A DNA stretch of 37,371 nucleotides, taken from positions 1 to 37,371 of the forward strand of contig CACKZH010000007.1 in assembly GCA_902604575.1 (NCBI GenBank), written 5' to 3'. Under the pieces are notes generated by a model, which was not told where the DNA came from, did not search any database, and was given only the letters and a program-made list of their open reading frames with translations. Made by a program: the position numbers and the translations under genes. Below are positions 1 through 9,521 of this stretch, piece after piece; position 1 is the first letter of the stretch, and each line of letters begins with the position of its first letter. This DNA is from an uncultured Pelagibacteraceae bacterium. Lineage in GTDB: Bacteria; Pseudomonadota; Alphaproteobacteria; Pelagibacterales; Pelagibacteraceae.

Positions 1-2
1 AT

Positions 3-782
3 CTTTTCGAAAAAAACATAAGCATAGACCTAAATTTAGATGAAGTTTATTTTGATGAAGTATACTTTGTTAAAGATTTAAAAGGAAAGATAAACATTAT
101 TAACAATAAAGTAGAAGAAGCAGATATTTTGGCTTTTTATAGCAATTCACAAAATATAAAATTTACAATTAGAACAAATGATCAAGGTGAACAAATTACC
201 ACTCTTTTTTCATCTAAGGCAAAACCACTAGTAGATAGATATAAATTTATTAAAGGTTTTAAAGATGATAGAAAAGGATATTTAGACTTTTACTCCTTAA
301 AAAAAGACGGAGTTTCAACTTCTAAATTGGTAATTGATAATTTTAAAGTTAAAGAAATTCCAGTGTTAGCCAAATTGTTAGCTCTTGCATCTCTTCAAGG
401 TATAGCTGACCTGCTCACAGGCGAGGGTATTAGATTTACAGATTTTGAAATGAATTTTACCAATCAAGATAAACTTATGAAAATCCAAGAGTTATACGCA
501 ATTGGTCCAGCAATATCGATTTTATTGGAAGGATACATTGAGGAGAATAAATTAATCAGCTTAAAAGGAACCTTAGTTCCAGCTACAACAATCAACAGAT
601 CTATTGCTTCAATACCTTTACTTGGAGATTTATTGATTGGAAAGAAAGTGGGCGATGGTGTTTTTGGAGTAAGCTTTAAAATTAAAGGCCCTCCTAAAGA
701 TTTAGAAACTACAGTAAATCCTATTAAAACCTTAACACCAAGATTTATCACAAGAACTTTAGAGAAAATTAAAAAAAATTAA
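3..782 (+). CDS. YhdP/AsmA-like (DUF3971-type) protein, C-terminal fragment
   Basis: The reading frame is open from the left edge (first full codon at position 3), so this is the C-terminal ~259 residues of a larger protein whose start lies outside the window; the TTG at 129 is an internal codon. The fragment ends with the features I associate with the C-terminal region of large alphaproteobacterial AsmA/YhdP-like proteins: a segment running into LVPATTINRSIASIPLLGDL, then a G-rich turn, a beta-rich stretch with FKIKGPPKDL, and a final NPIKTLTPRF. Members of this family are envelope proteins anchored by one N-terminal helix and implicated in lipid transport between membranes; that role is family knowledge, not seen here. 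The stop overlaps the tyrS stop by 4 nt (shared TTAA). Family assignment is fairly sure, function less so. Confidence 0.75.
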   Translation, partial: LFEKNISIDLNLDEVYFDEVYFVKDLKGKINIINNKVEEADILAFYSNSQNIKFTIRTNDQGEQITTLFSSKAKPLVDRYKFIKGFKDDRKGYLDFYSLKKDGVSTSKLVIDNFKVKEIPVLAKLLALASLQGIADLLTGEGIRFTDFEMNFTNQDKLMKIQELYAIGPAISILLEGYIEENKLISLKGTLVPATTINRSIASIPLLGDLLIGKKVGDGVFGVSFKIKGPPKDLETTVNPIKTLTPRFITRTLEKIKKN

Positions 783-2008
783 TTTAATTCTATTTTTATA
801 TGCCTTTTTTTTCCAAGGGAAAGTTTAAGATAGTTTTCTTTAAATAAATTTTTACTGATTTCAAATTTTTCATCTGAAATAACATTGTCATTTATTTTAA
901 TCGCATTCCCTTTTATAAGTCTTCTGATTTCACTTTTCGAGTTTTCTAATTTAGATAACAAAACAAGATCTACTATATTTATTTTTTCTTCTATTTTATT
1001 TAATTGAATATTAACTTTAGGTAAGTTCGAACCCAAAGTATTTCCAGAAAAAGCCTCTTTTGCTGCTTGCTCAGAATTTTTAGCTGCTTCCTTTCCATGC
1101 AATATTTCTGTACTTTTATTAGCAAGTAGTATTTTTAACTCATTTATATCTTGATCTTTGAATTTTTCTATTTCCTTAATTTCAATTTCAGTAAACATTT
1201 TTAAAAATTTAATTACATCTTTATCATCAGTGTTTCTCCAAAATTGCCAATAATCATAAGATGATAAGTATTTTTCATCCAACCAGATAGCCCCATTTTC
1301 AGTTTTTCCCATTTTAGCACCAGTTGCTAGTGTAATTAAGGGAGTTGTTAGACCAAAGGTTTGATTATTAGAATATCTTTTAATAAGCTCAACACCATTA
1401 ACAATGTTTCCCCATTGATCTGATCCTCCGATTTGTAAGACACAATTTTCTTTCTTATTTAATTCAAGAAAATCATATGCTTGTAAAATCATATAATTAA
1501 ACTCCATATAGCTTAGAGATTGTTCTCTTTCTAATCTGAGTTTTACGCTATCAAATGTTAGCATTCTATTTATAGTGAAATGTTTTCCAATATCTCTTAA
1601 AAAAGAAATATAATTTAAATCTTTAAGCCAAGTATAATTATTTACAAATATTGGTTTTGTGTTTGGATCGTCATTATCTAAAAATTTTTTTAAAATATTT
1701 TTGATATTTTTAATATTTTTTTCAATCTCTTCTTCACTTAATATTTTTCTAGTTTTGTCTTTACCAGACGGATCCCCAATTCTTGTGGTTCCTCCACCAA
1801 GTAAAACTATTGGTCGATGTCCATTTTTTTGTAGTAACCGTAAACACATTATTTGCAACAAACTACCTACATGTAAGCTTTCAGCTGTACAATCAAAACC
1901 TATGTAACCATTAATCTTTTCTTTATCTAATTGTTTAGATAATTCATCTTCACTTGTACATTGATAGAAAAAACCTCTATCTTTAAATTCTTTTAAAAAT
2001 TTATTCAT
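779..2008 (-). CDS. tyrS: Tyrosyl-tRNA synthetase
   Basis: Class I aminoacyl-tRNA synthetase of 409 aa that charges tRNA-Tyr in the cytoplasm. The HIGH-type motif is HVGS near residue 46, followed by the tyrosine pocket region; the KMSKS-type loop is KMGKT (in GAKMGKTENGAIWLD), the usual form in bacterial TyrRS. The last ~70 residues form an S4-like RNA-binding domain (RRLIKGNAIKIND). Length matches the family (about 410-425 aa). It converges with the YhdP-like gene (4-nt overlap) and diverges from anmK across 45 nt, an arrangement common in alphaproteobacteria. Confidence 0.97.
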   Translation of the reverse strand: MNKFLKEFKDRGFFYQCTSEDELSKQLDKEKINGYIGFDCTAESLHVGSLLQIMCLRLLQKNGHRPIVLLGGGTTRIGDPSGKDKTRKILSEEEIEKNIKNIKNILKKFLDNDDPNTKPIFVNNYTWLKDLNYISFLRDIGKHFTINRMLTFDSVKLRLEREQSLSYMEFNYMILQAYDFLELNKKENCVLQIGGSDQWGNIVNGVELIKRYSNNQTFGLTTPLITLATGAKMGKTENGAIWLDEKYLSSYDYWQFWRNTDDKDVIKFLKMFTEIEIKEIEKFKDQDINELKILLANKSTEILHGKEAAKNSEQAAKEAFSGNTLGSNLPKVNIQLNKIEEKINIVDLVLLSKLENSKSEIRRLIKGNAIKINDNVISDEKFEISKNLFKENYLKLSLGKKRHIKIELN

Positions 2009-2053
2009 AAGTTTATAGTTACAATATACAAATTTTTTTTAAAAAACATATTA

Positions 2054-3196
2054 ATGAAAAAAAAATTATATACTGCAATTGGACTAATGAGCGGAACATC
2101 TATGGATGGTATTGATTTATCTATAATTAGTTCAGATGGATACAATGAATTTTCAAACATTTTAGATGATTATTATGAGTATGATAAAAATTTTAAGGAT
2201 CAGTTAGTTCGATTAAGAGATTTAGTCTTAACAAAGACAGATCTTTTACAAAATTCGAAAAAATTAAGAGAATTAGAGCGGAATTTAACTCTCTTTCATG
2301 CTGATGCAGTTAATCAAACATTAAGAAAATATAGAGATCCAATTGATTTGATAGGTTTTCATGGTCAAACAATTTTTCATAACCCACATGAGAAAATTAC
2401 TAATCAATTAGGAGATGGGAAATTGTTATCTCAAATAGTCAAAAAAAAAGTCATATATGATTTTAGACAAGCGGATATTCAAAATAATGGTCAAGGCGCA
2501 CCTTTAACACCAGTTTTTCATAAAATTTTATCAAAAAAAATTAATCAAAATTTTAACATTAAATTTCCAATAGGTTTCTTAAATATTGGTGGTATCGCAA
2601 ATGTTACAAAAGTTATTAGTGACTCAGACAATTTTCATAATAATCTTTCTGCTTTTGATATAGGTCCTGGTAATTGTTTAATTGATGAATGGGTAAGAAA
2701 TAATTCTAATAAAAAATTTGATACAAATGGTGAACTATCTAAAGTAGGAAAAGTTGATCAATTAATTCTAAACCAGGCAATAGATAATTTTAAAATAAAT
2801 TCTTACTCTCAGTCGTTGGATATTAAAAATTTCGATGTATCCTTTGCAAGAGGTTTATCTTTAGAAGATGGTTGTGCTACTATAACAGATTTTACAGCAT
2901 ATCTTATAGCAGAAGGATTAAAATATATTAGTCAAAAGAATAATATTACATTTTTACTCTGCGGAGGCGGTAGAAAAAATATTAATTTAATTGATTGTAT
3001 TAAAAATTATCTATCAAACGAACATAATATTACTTTGGAAATTATAGATAATTATAATTTAAATGGTGATTATATTGAGTCCCAGGCATTTGCATTCTTA
3101 GCTATAAGATCATTTTTAAGTTTACCAATTTCTTTTAGCACAACAACTGGATGTAGAAATTTTACAGTTGGTGGAAAATTAGTAGAAAACTTTTAA
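2054..3196 (+). CDS. anmK: Anhydro-N-acetylmuramic acid kinase
   Basis: 380-aa cytoplasmic sugar kinase of the ASKHA fold that hydrolyses and phosphorylates 1,6-anhydro-N-acetylmuramic acid released during peptidoglycan turnover, giving MurNAc-6-phosphate. The N-terminal phosphate-binding motif GLMSGTSMDGID (about residues 11-22) is diagnostic; GFHGQTIFHNP (about 103) and LNIGGIANVT (about 177) are further family motifs, and LCGGGRKN near the C-terminus is the second nucleotide loop. Length is normal. No murQ or other recycling gene lies beside it, so the fate of the product is not shown by this window. Its stop shares a TTAA with the convergent hydrolase gene. Confidence 0.95.
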   Translation: MKKKLYTAIGLMSGTSMDGIDLSIISSDGYNEFSNILDDYYEYDKNFKDQLVRLRDLVLTKTDLLQNSKKLRELERNLTLFHADAVNQTLRKYRDPIDLIGFHGQTIFHNPHEKITNQLGDGKLLSQIVKKKVIYDFRQADIQNNGQGAPLTPVFHKILSKKINQNFNIKFPIGFLNIGGIANVTKVISDSDNFHNNLSAFDIGPGNCLIDEWVRNNSNKKFDTNGELSKVGKVDQLILNQAIDNFKINSYSQSLDIKNFDVSFARGLSLEDGCATITDFTAYLIAEGLKYISQKNNITFLLCGGGRKNINLIDCIKNYLSNEHNITLEIIDNYNLNGDYIESQAFAFLAIRSFLSLPISFSTTTGCRNFTVGGKLVENF

Positions 3197-3849
3197 TAAA
3201 GCGCTGTTTCTTTTTTTATATATTTATCAACATGTTTAATTAAAGAATCACTTGTTTTCGAGAAAAAATGATTGGCTTCAGATATTGCATTAAATTCTAC
3301 TTTAATGCCTTTTTGTGCACTCAATCTTTTGTCAAGTTCAGTAATATATTCTACTGGCACTAATTCATCTTTTTTACCATAAGCAACTAAACCCGAAGTT
3401 GGACATGGAGATAAAAAAGAAAAATCATAAACATTTGGTTGAGGTGAAATAGCAATAAATCTGTTGATTTCTGGTCTTCTCATTAATAATTGCATTGCAA
3501 TTAATGATCCAAATGAAAATCCTGACACCCAGCATTGAGAGTTATCAAAATTTTCTCTCTCTAACCAATCCAAAGCTGCTGCTGCATCAGCAAGTTCGCC
3601 TTGACCATTATCAAATTCTCCATCACTTTTACCAACACCTCTAAAATTTACTCTGCAAACTGAAAAATCATTATCCATAAAAGTATGAAAAGTATCTACT
3701 ACAACTTTGTTGTTCATCGTTCCTCCATATTGAGGGTGTGGCTGCAATACTAGAGCAATTGGTGATGTATTTTTTTTACTTTTAAAATATTTAGCCTCCA
3801 GTCTCCCTGCAGGACCAGGTATAAATATCTCTAAAATTTTGTTATCCAT
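3193..3849 (-). CDS. Alpha/beta hydrolase, COG2945-like
   Basis: 218-aa soluble alpha/beta hydrolase. It starts with the FIPGPAGRLEAKYF strand typical of COG2945-type hydrolases. The HPQYGGTMNNKVV region contains the oxyanion-side His-Pro, the nucleophile elbow is GFSFGS (Ser about residue 114), the acid lies in YGKKDELVP and the catalytic His in ANHFF near the C-terminus, so the triad looks complete. The substrate of this family is not established. It is divergent from iscR across 139 nt and converges with anmK. It could be an esterase or acyl-peptide-type hydrolase; I would not go further. Confidence 0.85.
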   Translation of the reverse strand: MDNKILEIFIPGPAGRLEAKYFKSKKNTSPIALVLQPHPQYGGTMNNKVVVDTFHTFMDNDFSVCRVNFRGVGKSDGEFDNGQGELADAAAALDWLERENFDNSQCWVSGFSFGSLIAMQLLMRRPEINRFIAISPQPNVYDFSFLSPCPTSGLVAYGKKDELVPVEYITELDKRLSAQKGIKVEFNAISEANHFFSKTSDSLIKHVDKYIKKETALY

Positions 3850-3931
3850 AAGCGATATTGATTATTATTCTCAAAAAAGATGTACGTTTATCACATGTGA
3901 GCGACAATATGTTAGTTTTTTTTTAAACCCT

Positions 3932-3956
3932 AAACTTGACTATTTTAGTCAGGTAT
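3932..3956 (+). promoter_or_regulatory. Type 1 IscR operator upstream of iscR-suf
   Basis: A 25-bp element contains the perfect inverted repeat TGACTA-TTT-TAGTCA flanked by AAACT on the left and GGTAT on the right. It fits the published E. coli type 1 (iron-sulfur-IscR) consensus as I recall it at 24 of 25 positions; the only difference is A for T at position 2. It overlaps the probable -35 box, so the [2Fe-2S] form of the downstream IscR would be expected to repress its own operon. Binding is inferred. Confidence 0.85.
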
Positions 3957-3965
3957 ATATATAAA
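3936..3965 (+). promoter_or_regulatory. Putative sigma70-type promoter of iscR-suf operon
   Basis: TTGACT (3936-3941) matches the -35 consensus at 5 of 6 positions. TATAAA at 3960-3965 gives an 18-bp spacer; an alternative TATATA at 3958 gives 16 bp. Transcription would begin near 3972. An AAGGG ribosome-binding sequence follows, about 6 nt before the iscR ATG at 3989. Confidence 0.65.
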
Positions 3966-3988
3966 ACCCACAATTTTAAGGGTAAAAA

Positions 3989-4414
3989 ATGAAACTTACA
4001 TCTAAAGGTAGATATGCTGTAATGGCATTAGTTGATTTAGCCAGGTTTGATAATATCAATCCAGTATCACTAAGAGATATCTCTTTAAGACAGGGCATAT
4101 CTCTAGATTATTTAGAACAAATTTTTTCTAAATTAAAAAAAAATGAAATTGTCAAAAGTATTAGAGGAACTCAAGGAGGATATGTTCTTAATAAAAAACC
4201 GAACGATATTAAGTTAACAAATATTTTTCACGCAGTCGATGAAAAAGTAAAAACTGTTCAGTGTAAAAAAGAATCTAAAAAAGGATGTAACGGCAAAGCT
4301 ACAAAGTGCATTACCCATAATTTATGGGATGAGTTAGAGACTCACATAAATACCTTCTTTGAAAATAAAAGCTTAAAAGATTTATTAAATAACAATAAAG
4401 AAACAAGAATTTAG
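3989..4414 (+). CDS. iscR: Rrf2-family iron-sulfur regulator IscR
   Basis: 141-aa winged-helix regulator that senses iron-sulfur cluster status and controls cluster-assembly genes. Rrf2 signatures are [18 protein letters not shown] at the N-terminus, [19 protein letters not shown] as the recognition helix region, and [11 protein letters not shown] as the wing. The cluster-binding segment is complete: Cys92, Cys100, Cys107 and His110 (the last two as CITH), matching the three Cys plus one His of E. coli IscR. The spacing differs slightly, with loops of 7 and 6 residues rather than 5 and 5. It leads the suf operon and sits behind a type 1 IscR site, which supports IscR over other Rrf2 proteins such as RirA. 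Confidence 0.93.
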   Translation: MKLTSKGRYAVMALVDLARFDNINPVSLRDISLRQGISLDYLEQIFSKLKKNEIVKSIRGTQGGYVLNKKPNDIKLTNIFHAVDEKVKTVQCKKESKKGCNGKATKCITHNLWDELETHINTFFENKSLKDLLNNNKETRI

Positions 4415-4415
4415 A

Positions 4416-5858
4416 ATGGATAACAGACAAAAAGAGATAAATAATTTAAAAGACTATAAATATGGTTTTTCGACAGATATAGAAAATATTCAAGCCCCAA
4501 AAGGTTTGAATGAAGATGTGATTAAATTTATTTCTAATATTAAAAAAGAACCTACATGGATGCTAGAGTTTAGATTAAAAGCTTTTGAAAGATTTAAAGT
4601 ATTAAAAGAACCAGATTGGCAGAAACCTAAATTTCCAAAAATAGATTATCAAGATTTATATTATTACTCTGCTCCTAAAAGCATGAAAGATAAGCCAAAG
4701 AGCTTAGATGAACTGGATCCTAAACTTTTAGAAACTTATAAAAAACTTGGAATTCCTTTGCAAGAGCAAGCGAGATTAAATGGAATAGCTGTTGATGCTG
4801 TATTTGATTCAGTTTCTGTAGCTACTACCTTTAAAGATGAATTAACAAAACAAGGAATTATATTTTGTCCTATATCAGAGGCAATTCAAAATCATCCTGA
4901 ATTGGTCAAAAAATATTTAGGTTCTGTAATTCCAACAAGTGATCATTTTTTTGCAACATTAAATTCAGCAGTTTTTACAGATGGTTCTTTTGTATACATT
5001 CCAAAGGGTGTTAGATGTCCAATGGAACTATCAACTTACTTTAGAATTAATGCATCAAATACAGGTCAATTTGAAAGAACTTTAATTATTGCAGACAAAG
5101 GAAGTTATGTTAGTTACTTAGAAGGATGCACGGCTCCAATGAGAGATGAAAATCAATTACATGCTGCTAATGTTGAATTAATTGCACTTGATGATGCGGA
5201 AATAAAATATTCAACAGTTCAAAATTGGTATCCAGGCGACAAAGATGGCAAAGGTGGAATTTATAATTTTGTAACAAAAAGAGGTTTATGCAAAGGAAAA
5301 AATTCAAAAATTTCATGGACACAAGTTGAAACAGGTTCTGCAATTACCTGGAAGTATCCTAGTTGTATACTTAAAGGAGATAATTCTGTTGGTGAGTTCT
5401 ATTCAATAGCAATTACTAACAATCATCAAAAAGCTGATACTGGTACCAAAATGATCCATTTAGGTAAAAACACTAAAAGCAAAATAATTTCTAAAGGAAT
5501 TTCGGCTGGCAGTTCAGATATGACTTATAGAGGTTTGGTTGATATTTCATCAAAAGCAAAAAATTCAACTAATTATACTCAGTGTGACTCTTTATTGATG
5601 GGTAATAAATGTGGGGCTCACACTGTTCCTTATATAAAAAATAAAAATTCTGAGTCTAATATTGCTCATGAAGCAACCACATCCAAGATCAGTGAAGAGC
5701 AGTTACATTATTGTCAACAAAGAGGATTAAATCCAGAGGAAGCTGTTGGTTTAATTGTTAACGGTTTTTGCAAGGAAGTATTACAACAATTGCCTATGGA
5801 ATTTGCTGTAGAGGCTCAAAAGCTTGTAGGTATCAGTTTGGAAGGAAGTGTGGGCTAA
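4416..5858 (+). CDS. sufB: Fe-S cluster assembly scaffold SufB
   Basis: 480-aa beta-helix scaffold subunit of the SufBCD complex on which iron-sulfur clusters are built in the cytoplasm. Family motifs run throughout: an N-terminal [11 protein letters not shown] segment, FIP-type strand [57 protein letters not shown] and the C-terminal [16 protein letters not shown]. Length is as expected for SufB. It starts one base after the iscR stop and overlaps sufC by one base (TAATG), so it is probably translated from the iscR-led message. Confidence 0.97.
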   Translation: MDNRQKEINNLKDYKYGFSTDIENIQAPKGLNEDVIKFISNIKKEPTWMLEFRLKAFERFKVLKEPDWQKPKFPKIDYQDLYYYSAPKSMKDKPKSLDELDPKLLETYKKLGIPLQEQARLNGIAVDAVFDSVSVATTFKDELTKQGIIFCPISEAIQNHPELVKKYLGSVIPTSDHFFATLNSAVFTDGSFVYIPKGVRCPMELSTYFRINASNTGQFERTLIIADKGSYVSYLEGCTAPMRDENQLHAANVELIALDDAEIKYSTVQNWYPGDKDGKGGIYNFVTKRGLCKGKNSKISWTQVETGSAITWKYPSCILKGDNSVGEFYSIAITNNHQKADTGTKMIHLGKNTKSKIISKGISAGSSDMTYRGLVDISSKAKNSTNYTQCDSLLMGNKCGAHTVPYIKNKNSESNIAHEATTSKISEEQLHYCQQRGLNPEEAVGLIVNGFCKEVLQQLPMEFAVEAQKLVGISLEGSVG

Positions 5859-6592
5859 TGCTTAAAATAAATAATTTAAATGCAACAATTGATAATAAGT
5901 CTATTTTAAACGGGCTGTCCTTAGATATAAATCCTGGTGAGGTTCATGCAATTATGGGTCCTAACGGATCTGGAAAAAGTACATTGTCCAACATTTTATC
6001 TGGGAAAAAAGGATATGAGGTTTCTGGGGAAGTTCTTTTTGAAGAAAAAGATTTATTTGAACTTGAAACAGAGGAAAGAGCACACAAGGGCATATTTTTA
6101 GCTTTCCAATATCCTTTAGAAATTCCAGGTGTAAATACAAATATATTTTTAAAAACTTCTTTGAATGCTGTGAGAAAAGCTAGAGGCGAGAAAGAGCTTG
6201 ATGCTATTGAATTTCTAAAATTAGTTAAGGCAAAATCTAAAGAATTAAAATTTGATGAAGAAAAATTAAACAGACAGTTAAATGTTGGTTTTTCTGGAGG
6301 AGAAAAAAAGAAAAATGAAATTTTACAAATGTCGTTGTTAGCACCAAAACTATCAATTTTAGATGAAACTGACTCTGGTTTAGATATTGATGCTTTAAAG
6401 ATTGTTGCAGATGGAGTTAATACATTGAGAGATAAAAATAATTCATTTTTAATTATTACACACTACCAAAGATTACTTGATTACATAAAACCTGACTTTG
6501 TTCACGTTTTGATGAATGGAAAAATTGTAAAATCAGGTGGTCCAAGTTTAGCATTAGAATTAGAAAAAAAAGGATATGAAAATTTTAATTAA
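5858..6592 (+). CDS. sufC: Fe-S assembly ATPase SufC
   Basis: 244-aa ABC-type ATPase that drives conformational change in SufBCD. Walker A is GPNGSGKST, the signature loop SGGEKKKNEILQ is the SufC-specific form, Walker B ends LSILDETDSGLD and the switch His is in IITHYQRLL. The frame is open for 30 codons upstream, but that stretch lies inside sufB. The ATG at 5858, giving [12 protein letters not shown], overlaps the sufB stop as TAATG and matches the family N-terminus, so it is the start chosen. Confidence 0.97.
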   Translation: MLKINNLNATIDNKSILNGLSLDINPGEVHAIMGPNGSGKSTLSNILSGKKGYEVSGEVLFEEKDLFELETEERAHKGIFLAFQYPLEIPGVNTNIFLKTSLNAVRKARGEKELDAIEFLKLVKAKSKELKFDEEKLNRQLNVGFSGGEKKKNEILQMSLLAPKLSILDETDSGLDIDALKIVADGVNTLRDKNNSFLIITHYQRLLDYIKPDFVHVLMNGKIVKSGGPSLALELEKKGYENFN

Positions 6593-7840
6593 ATGAAAGA
6601 ACAATTACAAAAAGATTTTAATAATAGTATAAAAAATTTAAGTTTATCTCAAAAAGATATTGAAATAAAAAAATTTTGTTTAGATAATTTTTTAGATAAA
6701 GGTTTTCCAAGCAGAAAAGAAGAAGATTGGAGATTTTCAGATCTTAATCAAATAATAAAAAATAATATTGGAGAACTTAGTTTTTATAACGATCAAGCAT
6801 CTACTAATAAAGTCGATACATCAGTATTTGTAGATGGATTAGAGCATAATAAAATAGTTTTTATAAATGGTAGAATTGAAAAAATTGATTTTGATTATGA
6901 AAAAAAAGATCAAATAGAAATAATTGATCAATCAGAAACTATTAATGAATTTAAAAATAGCAATTCATTATCAGACTTGAACAATGCCTTTACTAAGAAA
7001 TGTTTTAAAATATTAGTAAAAAAAGGTTATCAATTAGTAAAACCTCTTATTATTTATCATACAACAAATTCAAAAATTTGGTCTAAAAACATTAACTTGC
7101 GACTTAATTTTGAATTAGATAAAGATAGCTCATTAAGATTAATTGATTTGTTTAATGATACATCTGAAAAGAATTTTTTAAATATATTTTATAACTTTGA
7201 ATTAAAGGAAAATGCAGTTTTAAAAAATTATAAAGTAGACAAACTAGAAAATAAAAATATCAAATATTCTTTTAACAATATCGATCAAGATAAGAATAGT
7301 ATATCTGAAACATTTATTTTATCCTCTGGATCAAATTTTTCTAAAAACGAGATAAATTGTAATTTAAATGGAATTTATGCATCAGCTTTTGTAAATGGTG
7401 TTTTTTCATTGAATAATGACAAACATCACGAAATCAGATCAATAATTAATCATCTCACTGAAAATACAAAAAGTTTTCAACTAATTAAAAGTGTTTTAGA
7501 CGAAAGTTCTAAAGCAGTGTATCAAGGAAAAATATTTGTAAATTCAGATGCACAGAAAACTGATGGATACCAGTTGAGTAAAGCGATATTATTAAATAAA
7601 GAGTCTGAATTCAACGCAAAGCCAGAACTAGAAATTTATGCTGATGACGTTAAATGTTCGCATGGTTCAGCTTCAGGCAGTTTAAATGAGGATTCTATAT
7701 TTTATTTAATGTCTAGAGGTTTGAGTTATCAACAATCAAGAGAGCTATTAATCAATGGATTTTTGCTTGATGTTGTTGAAAAAATTACTGACTCAGAAAT
7801 TAAAAACTTAATAAAAAATATGATTGGAATTAAAGAATGA
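6593..7840 (+). CDS. sufD: Fe-S cluster assembly protein SufD
   Basis: 415-aa partner of SufB in the SufB-SufC2-SufD complex, needed for iron acquisition during cluster assembly. The N-terminal SRKEEDWRFSDL is the usual SufD entry motif. The C-terminal core includes YQGKIFVNSDAQKTDGYQ, DDVKCSHGSASG with the conserved His, and FYLMSRGLS. The middle is divergent and Asn/Lys rich. It begins directly after the sufC stop and overlaps sufS by 4 nt (ATGA). Confidence 0.94.
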   Translation: MKEQLQKDFNNSIKNLSLSQKDIEIKKFCLDNFLDKGFPSRKEEDWRFSDLNQIIKNNIGELSFYNDQASTNKVDTSVFVDGLEHNKIVFINGRIEKIDFDYEKKDQIEIIDQSETINEFKNSNSLSDLNNAFTKKCFKILVKKGYQLVKPLIIYHTTNSKIWSKNINLRLNFELDKDSSLRLIDLFNDTSEKNFLNIFYNFELKENAVLKNYKVDKLENKNIKYSFNNIDQDKNSISETFILSSGSNFSKNEINCNLNGIYASAFVNGVFSLNNDKHHEIRSIINHLTENTKSFQLIKSVLDESSKAVYQGKIFVNSDAQKTDGYQLSKAILLNKESEFNAKPELEIYADDVKCSHGSASGSLNEDSIFYLMSRGLSYQQSRELLINGFLLDVVEKITDSEIKNLIKNMIGIKE

Positions 7841-9054
7841 ATATTGATCAGATAAAAAAAGAATTTCCAATTTTTGATCAAAAAATTCAAAATAATGATC
7901 TAGTTTATTTAGATAGCGCAAACTCATCTCAAAAACCTAAGATAGTTGTGGATAGAATTAATGAATTTTATACCAAACAATTTTCAAACGTTGGTAGAAG
8001 TGTTCATTATCTTGCAGTTGCTGCTACTAATTTATATGAAAGTACAAGAACATCTGTTCAAAAATATATTAACGCTAAAGATAAAAATGAAATTGTTTTT
8101 ACAAAAGGTGCTACAGAGGCACTAAATTTAGTTGCTAATACATTAGGCCAAAGTTACTTAAAGGAAGGTGACGAAGTATTGATTACAGAACTTGAGCATC
8201 ATTCAAATTATGTGCCATGGCATTTTTTAAGAAAATCCAAAAATATAAAAATTAATTTTGCTGAAATAAACGATGAAGGTGAAATTACTCTTGAAGAAAT
8301 AGAAAAAAAAATAACTCCAAAAACAAAGTTAATTTCAATTACTCATTTATCCAATGTAACGGGTGCAATTCTACCAGTAAAAGAAATTACCCAGCTTGCA
8401 CATTCAAAAGGAATAATAGTTGTAGTTGATGGATGCCAGGGAGCACCACACTTAAAACTAGATATGCAAGATTTAGATTGTGATTTTTATGCAATTTCAT
8501 GTCACAAAATGTATGGACCTACAGGTTTAGGAGTTCTTTATGGTAAAAAAAAATGGCTAGAAGAATTACCTCCATATCAAGGTGGTGGTGGAATGATAAA
8601 TGAAGTTAAAAAAGATAGAATTTCTTATGGTGAATTGCCCAATAAGTATGAGGCAGGGACTATGGCTACAGCACAAGTAATTGCTTTTGATCAATCAATA
8701 AAATTTTTAGAAAGTATTGGTATAGAAAATGTTATGAAGCACGAAACCAATTTAGTTGAATATGGGCAAGAACTATTACAAAAAAATAATTCAGTTAAAC
8801 TTATTGGAAATCCAAAAAATAAAGGAGGTGTATTATCGTTCACTATAGAAGGAGTTCATCCTCATGATATAGCAACTATTTTGGATGAAGATGGGGTTGC
8901 AATAAGAGCTGGTCATCATTGTTGTCAAATTTTGCATGACAAATTAAATATTCCTGCAAGCGCAAGAGCATCAGTTGGTATTTATAATACAAAAGAAGAT
9001 TTAGATCAGCTAAACCAGTCGATAAACAACTGTAAAAAAATATTTAATCTATAA
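7837..9054 (+). CDS. sufS: Cysteine desulfurase SufS
   Basis: 405-aa pyridoxal-phosphate enzyme that removes sulfur from cysteine as a persulfide for cluster assembly. The PLP lysine is Lys224 in ISCHKMYGPTG; the substrate loop RAGHHCCQ carries the persulfide Cys362 with a second Cys right after it. VFTKGATEALNLVA and ITHLSNVTGAILP are class V aminotransferase motifs. This is a group II desulfurase, which normally needs an activator; the sufU gene that follows is the natural candidate. Start overlaps sufD by 4 nt. Confidence 0.97.
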   Translation: MNIDQIKKEFPIFDQKIQNNDLVYLDSANSSQKPKIVVDRINEFYTKQFSNVGRSVHYLAVAATNLYESTRTSVQKYINAKDKNEIVFTKGATEALNLVANTLGQSYLKEGDEVLITELEHHSNYVPWHFLRKSKNIKINFAEINDEGEITLEEIEKKITPKTKLISITHLSNVTGAILPVKEITQLAHSKGIIVVVDGCQGAPHLKLDMQDLDCDFYAISCHKMYGPTGLGVLYGKKKWLEELPPYQGGGGMINEVKKDRISYGELPNKYEAGTMATAQVIAFDQSIKFLESIGIENVMKHETNLVEYGQELLQKNNSVKLIGNPKNKGGVLSFTIEGVHPHDIATILDEDGVAIRAGHHCCQILHDKLNIPASARASVGIYNTKEDLDQLNQSINNCKKIFNL

Positions 9055-9518
9055 TGAATTTAAAAGAACTTTATCAAGAAATTATATTGGAGCATGGTAA
9101 AAATCCAAGAAATCTTAGAAAGACGGAAGGTTTTAATAAAGATGCTAAAGGTAATAACCCACTTTGTGGTGATAACGTTCATGTTTATTTAAAACTAAAT
9201 GGACAAAAAATTGTAGAAGATGCATCGTTTGAAGGGAGCGGTTGTGCTATTTCAATGGCTTCAGCCTCTATAATGACAGATTTGATTAAAGGAAAAAATG
9301 AACATGAGGCTAAAGAAATAGTTGAGGATTTTTTAGGCATGATTAAAGAAAATCCTGAATTAAAATCTGAGTATTTGAGCGAAGATGAAAAAACTAAACT
9401 TATGTGTTTATCTGGTGTTAAGCAATATCCAATGAGAGTTAAATGTGCAACTTTATCTTGGCATACAATGGTTTCGGCTTTTGATGAAAAAACAGAGGAA
9501 GTAAAAACTGAGAATTAA
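9054..9518 (+). CDS. sufU: SufU-type sulfur transfer / scaffold-like protein
   Basis: 154-aa IscU-fold protein. Metal or persulfide ligands are present at Cys38, Asp40, Cys64 and Cys131. The segment between the second and last Cys carries the insertion that separates SufU from IscU, ending LSGVKQYPMRVKCATLSWHT. In Firmicutes, SufU is a zinc protein that takes persulfide sulfur from SufS; with no sufE in this operon it probably does that job here. An extra Cys118 lies in the insertion. The start overlaps the sufS stop by one base (TAATG). Confidence 0.92.
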   Translation: MNLKELYQEIILEHGKNPRNLRKTEGFNKDAKGNNPLCGDNVHVYLKLNGQKIVEDASFEGSGCAISMASASIMTDLIKGKNEHEAKEIVEDFLGMIKENPELKSEYLSEDEKTKLMCLSGVKQYPMRVKCATLSWHTMVSAFDEKTEEVKTEN

Positions 9519-9521
9519 ATT

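Noticed and set aside
464-751. 95-aa minus-strand open frame inside the YhdP-like gene
   Set aside because: It is antisense to a clear coding frame, has no recognisable motif and no ribosome-binding site.
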